Counted from the first letter of the stretch, positions 50,425 to 59,654 are shown. The stretch: DNA of 64,000 nucleotides from JAWLGJ01 sp041685145 (GCA_041685145.1 JAWLGJ010000003.1:1-64000), one strand, 5' to 3'. Translations and numbers: made by a program. Notes: generated by a model from the sequence alone, not told the origin.

Positions 50425-51005
50425 TACTCTTCTCCACGCTGTTTGCAGGAACCGAAGGGGCCGATCCGATAGAGCACCTCGGGCTCGTGGCCCGAGCCGC
50501 CGAACAACTCGGCGCGAAAGCCCTCCATGTCGCGGACCGGCGCGTCCAGACGCCGCGCCACGCCCCGGAACAGCCGCTGCGAGGCCTCGTTCGAGGGCGT
50601 GATCGTCGTTTCGATGGTGTCGATGGCCGGCGCTTCCGGGCGGCGCGCCAGCGCCAGCAGCATCCGCGAAGCGATGCCCCGGCCGCGGAAATCCGCCGAC
50701 ACCCCCACCTGCCAAATGAACAGGGTGGTGGGCTCGGCCGGCACGCGGTAGCCGGTGATCATCCCGGCCAGGCGCCCGTGCTCCTCCGCGACGATGCAGG
50801 TGTCGGGGAAGTAGCGGGCCATCATCAGGTAGAGATACAGGGAATTGGGGTCGAGCACCCCGGAGTCGTTGACCAGGCGCCACATCGCGGGTCCGTCCTC
50901 GACCCGCGGCGGGCGCAGGATAGTGTCGCCGTCCGCGCTCACGCGGCTCTCCTTGCCGGCGTCGCCGCCTCGGCCCCGTGGCTTCGCGGCAACGTCTTGA
51001 TGCAT
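50424..51005 (-). CDS. ectA: L-2,4-diaminobutyrate acetyltransferase EctA
   Basis: A 193-residue GNAT enzyme that acetylates the 4-amino group of diaminobutyrate. The acetyl-CoA site is QVGVSADFRGRGIASRML (about 99-116) and LYLYLMMARYFPDTCIVAEE is family typical. The N-terminal 25 residues are an extension compared with many EctA; a start nearer the GNAT core is possible. The ATG at 51005 has AGGGGAAG close by. First gene of ectABC. No ectD, ask_ect or EctR regulator is present in this window. Confidence 0.93.
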   Translation of the reverse strand: MHQDVAAKPRGRGGDAGKESRVSADGDTILRPPRVEDGPAMWRLVNDSGVLDPNSLYLYLMMARYFPDTCIVAEEHGRLAGMITGYRVPAEPTTLFIWQVGVSADFRGRGIASRMLLALARRPEAPAIDTIETTITPSNEASQRLFRGVARRLDAPVRDMEGFRAELFGGSGHEPEVLYRIGPFGSCKQRGEE

Positions 51006-51368
51006 CTTCCCCTGCCTTGAAGTACAGGCAGCGATCAGCAGTCAGTTTTTCGGGATTACGAGCAGGAACGCAAGTAGACGAAACAGACCACTAAAGACCA
51101 CGGCGGAGGTTTTTCCTCAGCAAAACATGCGGTCGGGAAGGCTGCACCCAATCTCTGTTCTCATCGAGCGGGGACGCATTATCCACGTTCGCGCCCGCGA
51201 ATCAACCCCCTGTAGTCTGTTTCCACCTTTTTATCTGTGCCTATACTCATGGTCGGGCCATTGAATCCTGCCCGAGCGATTCGCGCAAAGCCCTTGAACG
51301 CCAACGGTTTCCGGCGCATTCTCCCGCCGCCCCGATGTGGGGGGCGGGGTCGTTTTCCGGTTGCATCG
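51006..51368. other. Divergent regulatory region between ectA and an MFS gene
   Basis: These 363 bp are AT-richer than the neighbourhood and hold no gene I can support. A frame starting at 51237 runs into the MFS gene but its first 44 residues look non-coding. A possible plus-strand promoter is listed separately. On the ectA side there is a short palindrome GAGG-N5-CCTC (51105-51119 area) but I find no clear -35/-10 pair. Osmotic control of ectABC is expected from the pathway but not shown by the sequence. Confidence 0.45.
51220..51247 (+). promoter_or_regulatory. Possible promoter of the MFS gene
   Basis: TTTCCA (51220-51225) and TATACT (51242-51247) are 16 bp apart; the -35 is weak. The leader would be about 115 bases. 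Confidence 0.35.
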
Positions 51369-52619
51369 ATGCGCAAGGCTCTCCTTTCCGTCGCCGCCCT
51401 GCTGCTGGGCGTTGGGTTGCTTCAGCTTGGCTCCAGCCTGCTGTCGACGCTGATCGGTATCCGCCTCGCCCAGGGCGGCGTGCCGACCACGGTCGCCGGC
51501 TTCGTCACCGCCGCCTATTTTGCCGGCCTGGTGCTGGGCTCGCTGTTCGGGCACCTGCTGATTCAGGGCGTCGGTCACATCCGCGCCTTCGCGGCCTATG
51601 CCTCGCTGTTCTCGGCGGCGACGCTGGCGCATGGCTTCTTCCCGCACGCGGCGGTGTGGGGCGGCTTGCGCATGGTCGAGGGCGTGTGCATGGCCGGTCT
51701 GCTGATGGTCACCGAAAGCTGGCTGAACGAGCGCAGCGACAACAGCACCCGCGGCGCCATGCTGTCGGCCTATACGGTGGCGATCTATTTCAGCCAGGGC
51801 ACCGGGCAGTTCCTGCTCAACCTCCAGGATCCCAGCGGCTTCGCGCTGTTCGCCCTGGTCTCCATCCTGCTGTCGGTGGCGCTGGTGCCGGTGGCGGCGA
51901 CGCGGATCGTGGCGCCGCCGATTCCGGCGCCGTCGCATTTCGGGCCGCGGCAGTTGATGCAGATTTCGCCGCTGGGGGTGGCGGGCAGCTTCGGCGCCGG
52001 GTTGGTCATGGGCGCTTTCTATTCACTGGCGCCGTTCTTCGCCCAGACCATCGGCCTGAGCGTGGCGGGCACGGCGGAATTCATGGCGGTGACCATTCTG
52101 GGCGGGCTGCTGATTCAGTGGCCGCTGGGCTATCTCTCCGATCGCATCGACCGGCGCACGGTGATCGCCATGCTGTGCGTCGGCGTCGGCGCCGTCAGCG
52201 TGGGCATGGCGGTGGCGGCGGCCACCGGCGGCCCCGGCCTGCTGGTGCTGGCGGCCTTCTTCGGCGGCGCCGGCTTCACCCTCTATCCGATGGCGGTGGC
52301 GCACGCCAACGACCACGTCGACGCCGCCGACCTTGTGCCGGCGGCGGGGGGAATGCTGCTGGCCTACAGCGTCGGCGCCAGCGTCGGCCCGCCGGTGGCA
52401 GGCGGAATCATGGCGGCGATCGGCCCGGTGGGCCTGTTCGTCTTCACCGCCGCGGTGGGGATGTTGCTGACGGCCTTCACCTTCTGGCGCATGAGACAGC
52501 GCCCCGCGCCGCCGCTGGACGAGCAATCCCACTACCAAGCCCTGCCGCGGACGACGCCGGTGGTGGGCGAGCTTGATCCGCGCGGCGAGTCCGAGGAGCA
52601 GTATTCGCTTAATTTGTAG
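51369..52619 (+). CDS. Major facilitator superfamily transporter (YcaD type)
   Basis: A 416-residue, 12-helix MFS protein. The cytoplasmic loop 2-3 region reads FAGLVLGSLFGHLLIQGVGH and the C-terminal half has GYLSDRIDRRTVIAML, the loop 8-9 copy of the motif A type. VEGVCMAGLLMVTESWLNE resembles the YcaD/YfkF group. Substrate unknown. ATG 51369 begins MRKALLSVAALLLG directly at helix one. The gene is divergent from ectABC; a role in compatible-solute handling is possible but not supported by motif. Confidence 0.83.
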   Translation: MRKALLSVAALLLGVGLLQLGSSLLSTLIGIRLAQGGVPTTVAGFVTAAYFAGLVLGSLFGHLLIQGVGHIRAFAAYASLFSAATLAHGFFPHAAVWGGLRMVEGVCMAGLLMVTESWLNERSDNSTRGAMLSAYTVAIYFSQGTGQFLLNLQDPSGFALFALVSILLSVALVPVAATRIVAPPIPAPSHFGPRQLMQISPLGVAGSFGAGLVMGAFYSLAPFFAQTIGLSVAGTAEFMAVTILGGLLIQWPLGYLSDRIDRRTVIAMLCVGVGAVSVGMAVAAATGGPGLLVLAAFFGGAGFTLYPMAVAHANDHVDAADLVPAAGGMLLAYSVGASVGPPVAGGIMAAIGPVGLFVFTAAVGMLLTAFTFWRMRQRPAPPLDEQSHYQALPRTTPVVGELDPRGESEEQYSLNL

Positions 52620-52683
52620 TTCAGCACCACCTTTGCGCGGATAATACGACTTAGGTGGAATGTCGGCTATTTCTTTCGCCCAT

Positions 52684-52698
52684 TTAACCTTCGTTTAA
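52684..52698 (+). promoter_or_regulatory. CtrA-type binding box upstream of the type I secretion genes
   Basis: TTAA, seven bases, TTAA is the full CtrA consensus spacing. It lies 55-69 bp upstream of the ABC transporter start and 65 bp after the MFS stop, in an AT-rich stretch. CtrA controls motility and cell-cycle genes in alphaproteobacteria. The motif is short and could occur by chance, but such AT-rich runs are rare in this window. Confidence 0.5.
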
Positions 52699-52752
52699 AC
52701 CAGCGCCGCCTAGCCTCCCATCCGGGATACTTCAACTGTACGGATTGGGTGC

Positions 52753-54537
52753 ATGATGGCTTCGGTTTCACGCGGCCGCCACGGCCGCGGCGCCGGCGCA
52801 ACCGGCGAATCGCCCCTGCGGCGGGCCTTTGCCGCCTGCCGGGGCGCCTTTTTTGCCACCGCCCTGTTCAGCTTCTTCATGAACCTGCTGCTGTTCGTCG
52901 CGCCGCTCTACATGCTGCAGGTCTATGACCGCGTGCTGGCCAGCCGCAACGAGACCACCCTGCTGGTGCTGACGGTGCTGGCCGGCGGCCTGCTGGCGGC
53001 GCTGGCGATGCTCGACCTGGTGCGCACGCGGGTGCTGGTGCGTGCCGGCGTGCGCCTGGCGCGCCATCTGGGGCCGGCGGTGTTCGCCGCCGTCTTCCGC
53101 CACGGCCTGCGCCATCCCGGCAGCGTGCAGGCGCAGGCGCTGCGCGACGTCGATACCCTGCGCGAGTTCGTGGGCGGCAACGGCGTCACCGTCTTTCTGG
53201 ACGCCCCCTGGGCGCCGCTGTTCGTGGCGGCGGCGTTTCTGCTCCACCCGCTGGTGGGGCTGGCGACGCTGGCGGGGGTCATCGTCATCTTCATCCTGGC
53301 GGTCATCAACGAGGCCATTACCCGGCGCCTGCTGCGCGAAGCCGCCGGCGAGGCGGTGCAGGCCGGCGGCATGGCCGAAACCACCCTGCGCAACGTCGAG
53401 GCGCTGGCGGCGATGGGAATGCTGCCGGCGCTGGCGCGGCGCTGGCGCGAGCGCCACGAGGGCGTCATGGCCCGCGGCGCCGCCGCCGCCGACCGCAGCG
53501 GCGTGGTGCTGTCGATCTCGAAGTTCGTGCGCCTGTTCCTGCAAAGCGCCGTGCTGGGCCTGGGGGCCTGGCTGGCCATCCGCCAGGAGGTCAGCGCCGG
53601 CGCCATCATCGCCGGCTCGATCCTGATGGGCCGGGCACTGGCGCCGGTGGAGATGGCGGTGGGGCAGTGGCGCAACCTCGCCAACGCCCGCGCCGCCTAT
53701 GGCCGCCTGGGCGCCCTGCTGGCGGCGGCGCCCGAGCCGGCCCCGGCGATGAGCCTGCCCCGTCCCGAGGGCGCCGTCGAGGTCAGCCGCGCCGTGGCCA
53801 TCCCGCCGGGCGCCGACGTGGCGGCGCTGAAAGGCGTCAGCTTCGCCCTGGAGGCCGGCGAGTCGCTGGCCGTCGTCGGCCCCAGCGCCGCGGGCAAGTC
53901 CACCCTGGCGCGGGTGCTGGTCGGGGTGTGGCCGCTCTTCCAGGGCTCGGTGCGCCTGGACGCCGCCGACATTCACGGCTGGAACCGCGAGGAACTGGGG
54001 CCGCATATCGGCTATCTGCCCCAGGACGTCGAACTGTTCGACGGCACCGTGGCGGAGAACATCGCCCGCTTCGCCGACATCGATTCCGAGGGCGTGGTGC
54101 GGGCGGCCCGCCGCGCCGGCGTGCACGAGATGATCCTCCGCCTGCCCGACGGCTACGACACCCTGATCGGCGAATCCGGCCGGGCGTTGTCGGGCGGCCA
54201 GCGCCAGCGCCTGGGCCTGGCGCGGGCGCTGTACGGTGCGCCGTCGCTGGTGGTGCTGGACGAGCCCAACGCCAATCTCGACGCCGCCGGCGAGGAGGCG
54301 CTGGGCGAGGCACTGGGGCATCTGCGCGAGGACCGCATCACCACCGTGGTCATCTCGCACCGCATCAACATTCTGCACAGCGTCGACAAGATCCTGGTGC
54401 TGAAAGACGGCCAGGTGGAACTGTTCGGCAGCCGCGACGAGGTCATGGCCCGCCTGGCCCGCCCGGCGCCGGTGGGCGGCCGCCGCGCCGACGCCCTTGC
54501 CGGCAGCCGCCGCGCCGCCGCCATTCAGCCCGCCTAA
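52753..54537 (+). CDS. Type I secretion system ABC transporter/permease (PrtD/HlyB-like)
   Basis: A 594-residue exporter with an N-terminal six-helix membrane domain (FFMNLLLFVAPLYMLQVYDRV is typical of PrtD-like) and a C-terminal ATPase. Walker A is GPSAAGKST (about 376-384), the signature is LSGGQRQRLGLARAL and Walker B VVLDEPNANLD. No C39 peptidase domain is present, so substrates carry a C-terminal signal. Its partner membrane-fusion gene follows 11 bp later. Start ATG-ATG at 52753. Confidence 0.94.
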   Translation: MMASVSRGRHGRGAGATGESPLRRAFAACRGAFFATALFSFFMNLLLFVAPLYMLQVYDRVLASRNETTLLVLTVLAGGLLAALAMLDLVRTRVLVRAGVRLARHLGPAVFAAVFRHGLRHPGSVQAQALRDVDTLREFVGGNGVTVFLDAPWAPLFVAAAFLLHPLVGLATLAGVIVIFILAVINEAITRRLLREAAGEAVQAGGMAETTLRNVEALAAMGMLPALARRWRERHEGVMARGAAAADRSGVVLSISKFVRLFLQSAVLGLGAWLAIRQEVSAGAIIAGSILMGRALAPVEMAVGQWRNLANARAAYGRLGALLAAAPEPAPAMSLPRPEGAVEVSRAVAIPPGADVAALKGVSFALEAGESLAVVGPSAAGKSTLARVLVGVWPLFQGSVRLDAADIHGWNREELGPHIGYLPQDVELFDGTVAENIARFADIDSEGVVRAARRAGVHEMILRLPDGYDTLIGESGRALSGGQRQRLGLARALYGAPSLVVLDEPNANLDAAGEEALGEALGHLREDRITTVVISHRINILHSVDKILVLKDGQVELFGSRDEVMARLARPAPVGGRRADALAGSRRAAAIQPA

Positions 54538-54548
54538 GGGGATGTGAC

Positions 54549-55907
54549 ATGAGCACGAAACGTGATCTGACGGCGGCCTCGGGGCTGCCCACCACCACCA
54601 TCGACCCCGCCGTCCCGCGCCCGGCCCCGGCCAATGTGCGCCGGCCGATCGTGGCGGGGTTGGCGGTTCTCGCCGTCGCCTTCGGCGGCTTCGGCACCTG
54701 GGCGGCGACGGCGCCGCTGGACTCGGCCGTCATCGCGCCGGGGGTGCTGGCGGTGGAGAGCAAGCGCAAGACGGTGCAGCACCTGGAGGGCGGCATCGTC
54801 AAGGAGATCCTGGTCGAGGAGGGCGAGCGCGTCGAGAAGGGCGCCGTGCTGGTGCGCCTCGACGGCACCCAGGCGGCGGCGGCGCAGGCGGCCGCCGAGG
54901 CCCGCCTGGCCGCCGCCCGTGCCCGCGAGGCCCGGCTGCTGGCCGAGCGGGACGGCAAGACGGCGGTCGCCCTCCCCGCCGATTTGCGCCGGTCGACCGA
55001 TCCCCGCGTGCGCGAGGCCATCGCCGACGAGCGGCGCCAGTTCGAGGAGCGCCGCCGCGGCCTCGACGGCCAGGTGGCGATCCTGGAGCAGCGCATCCAG
55101 CAGCTTCAGGCCGAGATCGACGGCCACGAGGCGCAACGCTCCAGCCGCCAGCGCCAGGCCGACAGCCTGCGGGGCGAAATCGCCGGGCTGAGGAAGCTGC
55201 TCAAGGACGGCTTCGTGCCGCGCAACCGCATCCTGGCCCTGGAGCGCGAATTGGCGGCGCTGGAGGGCGATCAGGGCTTCGAAGCCGCCGGCGTGGCGCG
55301 CTCGCGCGAGAACATCGCCGAGGCGCGGCTGGAGATGATCCAGACCCGCCAGCGTTTCCAGGAACAGGTGGTGGCCGAGCTCAACGAAACCCGCGAACGC
55401 ATCGATGCCCTGCGCACCGAGGCGACGGCGGCGAGCGACATCGCCCGGCGGCTCGACATCACCGCCCCCGTCGGCGGCGTCGTGCAGGAACTGCGGGTGT
55501 TCACCGAGGGCGGCGTCATTCCCACCGGCGGGCAGCTCATGGACATCGTGCCCGACGACGAGAACCTGGTGGTGGAAAGCCGCGTGGCGCCGTCGGACGT
55601 GGCGGCGGTGATGGTCGGCCAGAGCGCCGAGGTGCGCTTTCCGGCGCTGGAGCGCGCCCGCACGCCGCGCATCGATGGTCTTGTCGCGGTGATTTCGCCC
55701 GACCGCCTCACCGACCCGCGCACCCACCAGCCCTATTACCTGGCACGGGTGGAAATCCCCGCCGAGGAGCGCGCCAAGCTCGGCGAGCAGCGCCTGCAGG
55801 CCGGGATGCCGGCCGAGGTCATCATCCGCCTGGGGGAGCGCACGGCCATGGACTATCTCGTCAAGCCCATCCAGGACAGCTTCAGCCGCGCGCTGACCGA
55901 ACGCTAG
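54549..55907 (+). CDS. Type I secretion membrane-fusion protein (HlyD/PrtE family)
   Basis: A 452-residue adaptor bridging the ABC exporter to an outer-membrane channel. One membrane helix (about 35-55) follows a short cytoplasmic tail. VESKRKTVQHLEGGIVKEILVEEGERV is the lipoyl half-motif (first part about 75-95), then a long coiled coil about 120-275, the second lipoyl half (DITAPVGGVVQELRVFTEGG) and a beta-barrel. No TolC gene or RTX substrate is seen in this window. Confidence 0.94.
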   Translation: MSTKRDLTAASGLPTTTIDPAVPRPAPANVRRPIVAGLAVLAVAFGGFGTWAATAPLDSAVIAPGVLAVESKRKTVQHLEGGIVKEILVEEGERVEKGAVLVRLDGTQAAAAQAAAEARLAAARAREARLLAERDGKTAVALPADLRRSTDPRVREAIADERRQFEERRRGLDGQVAILEQRIQQLQAEIDGHEAQRSSRQRQADSLRGEIAGLRKLLKDGFVPRNRILALERELAALEGDQGFEAAGVARSRENIAEARLEMIQTRQRFQEQVVAELNETRERIDALRTEATAASDIARRLDITAPVGGVVQELRVFTEGGVIPTGGQLMDIVPDDENLVVESRVAPSDVAAVMVGQSAEVRFPALERARTPRIDGLVAVISPDRLTDPRTHQPYYLARVEIPAEERAKLGEQRLQAGMPAEVIIRLGERTAMDYLVKPIQDSFSRALTER

Positions 55908-55917
55908 GGCCCGGTCC

Positions 55918-55955
55918 GCCGGCGCGGTCGCGCTCCAGCGGAGCGAGCGCCCGGC
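55918..55955. terminator. Imperfect stem-loop between convergent genes
   Basis: The inner hairpin CGCTCC-AGC-GGAGCG (55931-55945) is extended by outer GCCGG/CCGGC (55918-55922 with 55951-55955). No T run. It lies between the end of the membrane-fusion gene and the end of the DHA2 exporter gene, so it may end transcription from both sides. Confidence 0.5.
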
Positions 55956-55970
55956 GAGGGCACCGCTCAT

Positions 55971-57512
55971 TCACTCCCTTGCCCGCTCCGCGTCCTTGCC
56001 GCCGTCGTGCAGCGAGGTGCGGAGCGGGATTTCCTTCAGGAACGCCCCCACCAGCGTCGCCGCCAGCGCCGTCGCCGCCGCCAGCAGGAACACCCGGTCG
56101 AACCCGGCGGCGAAGGCGGCGGTCACCACCTCCTGCACGTCCGGCGGCAGGGCGCGGATGGCCTCCGGCCCGCGGTCGAGGACGGCGCGGACATCCACCG
56201 GCACCCCCTCGACGGCGCGGCCCTGCAACTCGGAAGCGACGCCGCGGGCGAGCACGGCGCCGAACAGCGCCACCCCCAGCGCCCCGCCCAGCGAGCGGAA
56301 GAAGCCGAGCGAGGCGGTGGCGGCGCCGAGGTCGCGGCGCTCGACGGCGTTCTGCACCGCCACCGTCAGCACCGGCATGATGAAACCAAGCCCCACCCCC
56401 AGCACCAGCAACAGGAGCGACGAGGCTACGCGGCCGGGATCGTCCACCAGCGCCAGCGCCGTCAGCACCGCCGCCGCCAGCACCATGCCCAGGACCGGAA
56501 ACACCTTGTAGCGCCCGGTGATGCCGGTGAGGCGGCCGCCGCCGGTGGCGCCGACGGTGATGCCCAGCATCAGCGGCAGCAGCAGAAACCCCGAGGCGTC
56601 GGCGCTGTGCCCTTGAGCCAGTTGCAGATGCACCGGGATGAAGATGACGCTGGCGAACATCACCATCGCCGACAGCACGATCAGCGGCCCCGAGACGGCG
56701 AAGACCGGCGAGCGGAACAGGCGCGGCGGCAGGATCGGTTCCGGGGCGTGGTGCTCGCGGGCCCAGAACAGCGCCCCCAGCACCAGCGCCGTTGCCGCCA
56801 GCAGCAGGATGCCCGGCGAGGTCCAGGGCAGCAGCACGCCGCCCCAGGACAGCGCCAGCAACAGGGCGCTCACCGCCGCCATCAGCAGCAGGGCGCCGGC
56901 GTAGTCCACCTGTCGGCGACCCGGCGCGATGTGCAGGCGCCCCAGCGCCCGGCGGGTCATCAGCAGCGCCGCCGCCCCCAGCGGCACGTTGATGTAGAAA
57001 ATCCAGCGCCAGGAGGCGTGCTCGGTCAGCACGCCGCCCAGGACGGGGCCGGCGACGCTGGCGACGGCGAAGACCGAGGCGATGTAGCCGACGTAGCGGC
57101 CGCGCTCGCGGGGGGCGACGATGTCGCCGATGATGGTGAAAGCCAGGGTCATGACGGCGCCGCCGCCCATGCCTTGCAGCGCCCGCGCCGCCACAAGCTG
57201 CGGCATCGATTGTGCCGCCCCGCACAGGATCGAGCCCAGCACGAAGAAGACGATGGTCGCCTGCATCAGCCGCTTGCGGCCGTACTGGTCGGACAGCTTG
57301 CCGAAGACCGGCGTGGTGACCGTGGCGGCGACGAGATAGGCGCTGACCACCCAGGACATCTGCTCCAGGCCGCCAAGCTGCCCGGCGATGCTGGGCAGGG
57401 CGGTGGCGACGATGGTCTGGTCCATCGCCGCCATCAGCATCGCCAGCGCGATGCCCGAGAACACGGTCAGAATTTCGCGGTGTCCGAAGACCACCTCGCG
57501 GGCGTCGCCCAT
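55971..57512 (-). CDS. DHA2-family multidrug efflux MFS transporter
   Basis: A 513-residue, 14-helix proton-driven drug exporter of the EmrB/QacA type. Motif D1 is LMAAMDQTIVATALPSIAGQLGG, motif A is GKLSDQYGRKRLM and motif C is VAGPVLGGVLTEHASWRWIFYINVPLG (core at about residues 145-170). C-terminal FAAGFDRVFLLAAATALAA is usual. Start ATG 57512 has GGAGGGGG upstream; upstream in-frame codons lie in non-coding sequence. No adaptor gene is next to it. Confidence 0.92.
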   Translation of the reverse strand: MGDAREVVFGHREILTVFSGIALAMLMAAMDQTIVATALPSIAGQLGGLEQMSWVVSAYLVAATVTTPVFGKLSDQYGRKRLMQATIVFFVLGSILCGAAQSMPQLVAARALQGMGGGAVMTLAFTIIGDIVAPRERGRYVGYIASVFAVASVAGPVLGGVLTEHASWRWIFYINVPLGAAALLMTRRALGRLHIAPGRRQVDYAGALLLMAAVSALLLALSWGGVLLPWTSPGILLLAATALVLGALFWAREHHAPEPILPPRLFRSPVFAVSGPLIVLSAMVMFASVIFIPVHLQLAQGHSADASGFLLLPLMLGITVGATGGGRLTGITGRYKVFPVLGMVLAAAVLTALALVDDPGRVASSLLLLVLGVGLGFIMPVLTVAVQNAVERRDLGAATASLGFFRSLGGALGVALFGAVLARGVASELQGRAVEGVPVDVRAVLDRGPEAIRALPPDVQEVVTAAFAAGFDRVFLLAAATALAATLVGAFLKEIPLRTSLHDGGKDAERARE

Positions 57513-57727
57513 TGCCCCCTCCGAAAGCCGGCGCCAGCATAGCGCCGCCGCCGGCGGGCGCAAACCGCGGCACCGCATGGCTGCCGCCCCCCTCCGCGGC
57601 TGCGCCACGTTCGAAAGTGCCTAGCCCCCCTCAATAGGACATAGGACATCTCCCGCGAAGGTCTTATACACAAGGGGGTGGCGTATGCCCTAACCTGGGT
57701 GTGCCCGCATTCGGGAGGGAGGGTCCG

Positions 57728-58096
57728 ATGACCCGCGTGCTCGTGATCGACGACGAAGATCTTGTCCGCCTGACCCTGCGGCAGATGCTGGAAGACGGCG
57801 GCTATGACGTCGTGGAGGCCGAGAACGGCCGCGACGGCGTCGACCGGCAGCGCGACCACCCCGCCGACCTGGTCCTCACCGACATCATCATGCCCGAGCA
57901 GGAGGGCATCGAGACCATCGTGCAACTGCGCCGGGTGAGCCCCGAGGTGCGCATCCTGGCCATTTCCGGCGGCGGGCGCATCCGCAACATGGACTTCCTC
58001 AAGATCGCCGCCAATGTCGGCGCCCACGGCACACTGGCGAAACCGTTCACCCGGGACGAACTGCTGCACGCGGTCGAAACCTGCCTGGCCCGCTGA
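57728..58096 (+). CDS. Single-domain response regulator
   Basis: A 122-residue receiver with no output domain. The acidic pair is Asp8-Asp9, the phosphoacceptor is Asp52 (LTDIIMPEQEG) and the conserved Lys is Lys105 (LAKPFTRDEL). It resembles the stand-alone receivers common in Rhodospirillales. Start ATG at 57728 has GGGAGGG upstream. It is 13 bp upstream of the degenerate GGDEF-EAL gene, on the same strand, and likely co-expressed with it. Confidence 0.9.
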   Translation: MTRVLVIDDEDLVRLTLRQMLEDGGYDVVEAENGRDGVDRQRDHPADLVLTDIIMPEQEGIETIVQLRRVSPEVRILAISGGGRIRNMDFLKIAANVGAHGTLAKPFTRDELLHAVETCLAR

Positions 58097-58109
58097 GGGG
58101 GGCGGGGCG

Positions 58110-59576
58110 ATGCTGGGCTGGCTCCACCGCTTGATGGCGCGCTTCGGCGTCGGCGGCGCCGGTGCCCGCGGCCACGCCGCCGGCGGCGGCGCCGACTATT
58201 TCGAGGGCCCCGACGCCGCCGTCGCGTTCAAGGCGCGCCTGGCGGAAATCCTCAAGCACCAGGGCACGGCGACCGCCGGTGCCGTCCACGCCGTCGAACT
58301 GGCCCGCCTGCGCCAGCGCCTGGGCGACACATGGCGCGAGAAGGGCGAGGCCGTCGAGGCCGGCGCCGCCAAGATCATCCAGCGCCATCTGGTGCAGGGT
58401 GACATCTTCACCAAATTCGACGGCCCCATTTTCCTGATCGTCTTCGCCAGCCTGACCAAGGAGAAGGCGACCCTGAAATGCGCCATGATAGCCGCCGAGA
58501 TCGAGCGCCGCTATCTGGGCGAGGAGGGCAGCGGCACCGCCCCCGGCACCCTGGTGCGCGCCGCCGTCGCGCGTTTGGAGGACGGCCTGCGCATCGACAC
58601 CATCGACCTGGGCGCGCTGGCGGCGCATGTCATCGCCGCCGACGCCGCCGAGGCCGCCGAGGACGCCCTGCGACCGCCGGCGCCGCCCGCAGCCGACGGC
58701 GCCGCGCCGCCGACCGAAACGCTGTTGGGCATCCTGCCGGCCGCCGGCCACAGCCAACTGCCGGAGATTCTGCGCCGCAAGCGCCGCGGCTGCGACGACG
58801 ACCTCGGCTGGCGTCCCCTGCCACGCGAGGAGGGCATCGACCTCTCCGGCACCCTGTTCTTCTACCGGCCCACCTGGAACGTGAAGCGGCAGGCGGTGTC
58901 GATGTTTCATCTCGTCGCGGAGCACCATGACGGCTGGGGCACGCCGGTGCCCGAGCCCTGCGGCCCGGCGGGGCGGCTGGTGCTGGACGGCATGGTGGCG
59001 CGGCGCGTGCGCGACGACCTCGCCGTGCTCGCCGCCGCCGGTCGCAAGCTGCTGTTGAGCTTCCCGGTGCATTTCTCCAGCCTCGCCGATCCGCGCCATC
59101 GCCCGCAGATTCTGGGCGTTCTTCAGCAGATCCCCGAAGCGGGTCGCCAACTCCTCGTCGCCGAGATCGTCGCCTTGCCCGAGGGGGTGCCGGGGCTGCG
59201 CCTGTACGAGGCGGTGGCGGCGCTCACCCCGCATGTGCGGGTCGTCAATCTGCGCCTGCCGCTGGTCAACCCCAGCCTTACCGCCTTGCACGGCGTCCGC
59301 GCCACGGCGGTGGGGACGGAGCTGCCGGCCCACATCCCCAGCGAAGCGCAGGTTATCAAGTCCCTGGACGTCTTCGTCGCCCGCGCCGCCCGCAGCGGCC
59401 TGCACACTTATCTGCACAATGTGCGCTCCCTCAGCCTCGCCACCGCGGCCATCGGCGCCGGCTTCGACTATCTGGACGGCGACGCCATCGCGCGCACCGC
59501 CGACGAGCCCGGCCAGATGTATCGCTACAACACCGCCGACATCTATGCGCGGCTGTTCGCTGGCTCCGGCGTCTGA
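58110..59576 (+). CDS. Protein with degenerate GGDEF-like and EAL-like domains
   Basis: A 488-residue soluble protein I cannot place by name. Residues 85-140 follow a GGDEF fold in outline: GDIFTKFDGPIFLIVFASLTKEKA aligns with the family's D-x-aR-x-GGDEF strand, but reads FDGPIF instead of GGDEF. Residues 246-488 follow an EAL outline: LFFYRPTWNVKRQAVSMFHL aligns with the yQPi...EaLlR start, without the Glu, and GAGFDYLDGDAIARTADE matches the C-terminal block. DDFGTG is missing. So it should neither make nor degrade c-di-GMP; binding is unproven. A Pro/Ala-rich linker lies near 190-210. Preceded by a response regulator. Confidence 0.6.
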   Translation: MLGWLHRLMARFGVGGAGARGHAAGGGADYFEGPDAAVAFKARLAEILKHQGTATAGAVHAVELARLRQRLGDTWREKGEAVEAGAAKIIQRHLVQGDIFTKFDGPIFLIVFASLTKEKATLKCAMIAAEIERRYLGEEGSGTAPGTLVRAAVARLEDGLRIDTIDLGALAAHVIAADAAEAAEDALRPPAPPAADGAAPPTETLLGILPAAGHSQLPEILRRKRRGCDDDLGWRPLPREEGIDLSGTLFFYRPTWNVKRQAVSMFHLVAEHHDGWGTPVPEPCGPAGRLVLDGMVARRVRDDLAVLAAAGRKLLLSFPVHFSSLADPRHRPQILGVLQQIPEAGRQLLVAEIVALPEGVPGLRLYEAVAALTPHVRVVNLRLPLVNPSLTALHGVRATAVGTELPAHIPSEAQVIKSLDVFVARAARSGLHTYLHNVRSLSLATAAIGAGFDYLDGDAIARTADEPGQMYRYNTADIYARLFAGSGV

Positions 59577-59654
59577 ACGGGCGACCCTTCCGCGCTTGCA
59601 AAACGGCGCCGGGGGCGTTACCTGCTGCGGTCGGTCGCCGCCGAAGGAACACCC

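Noticed and set aside
51237..51368. Upstream start for the MFS gene at 51237
   Set aside because: It would put 44 non-hydrophobic, Pro/Arg-rich residues before helix one; the ATG at 51369 starts directly at the first membrane helix.
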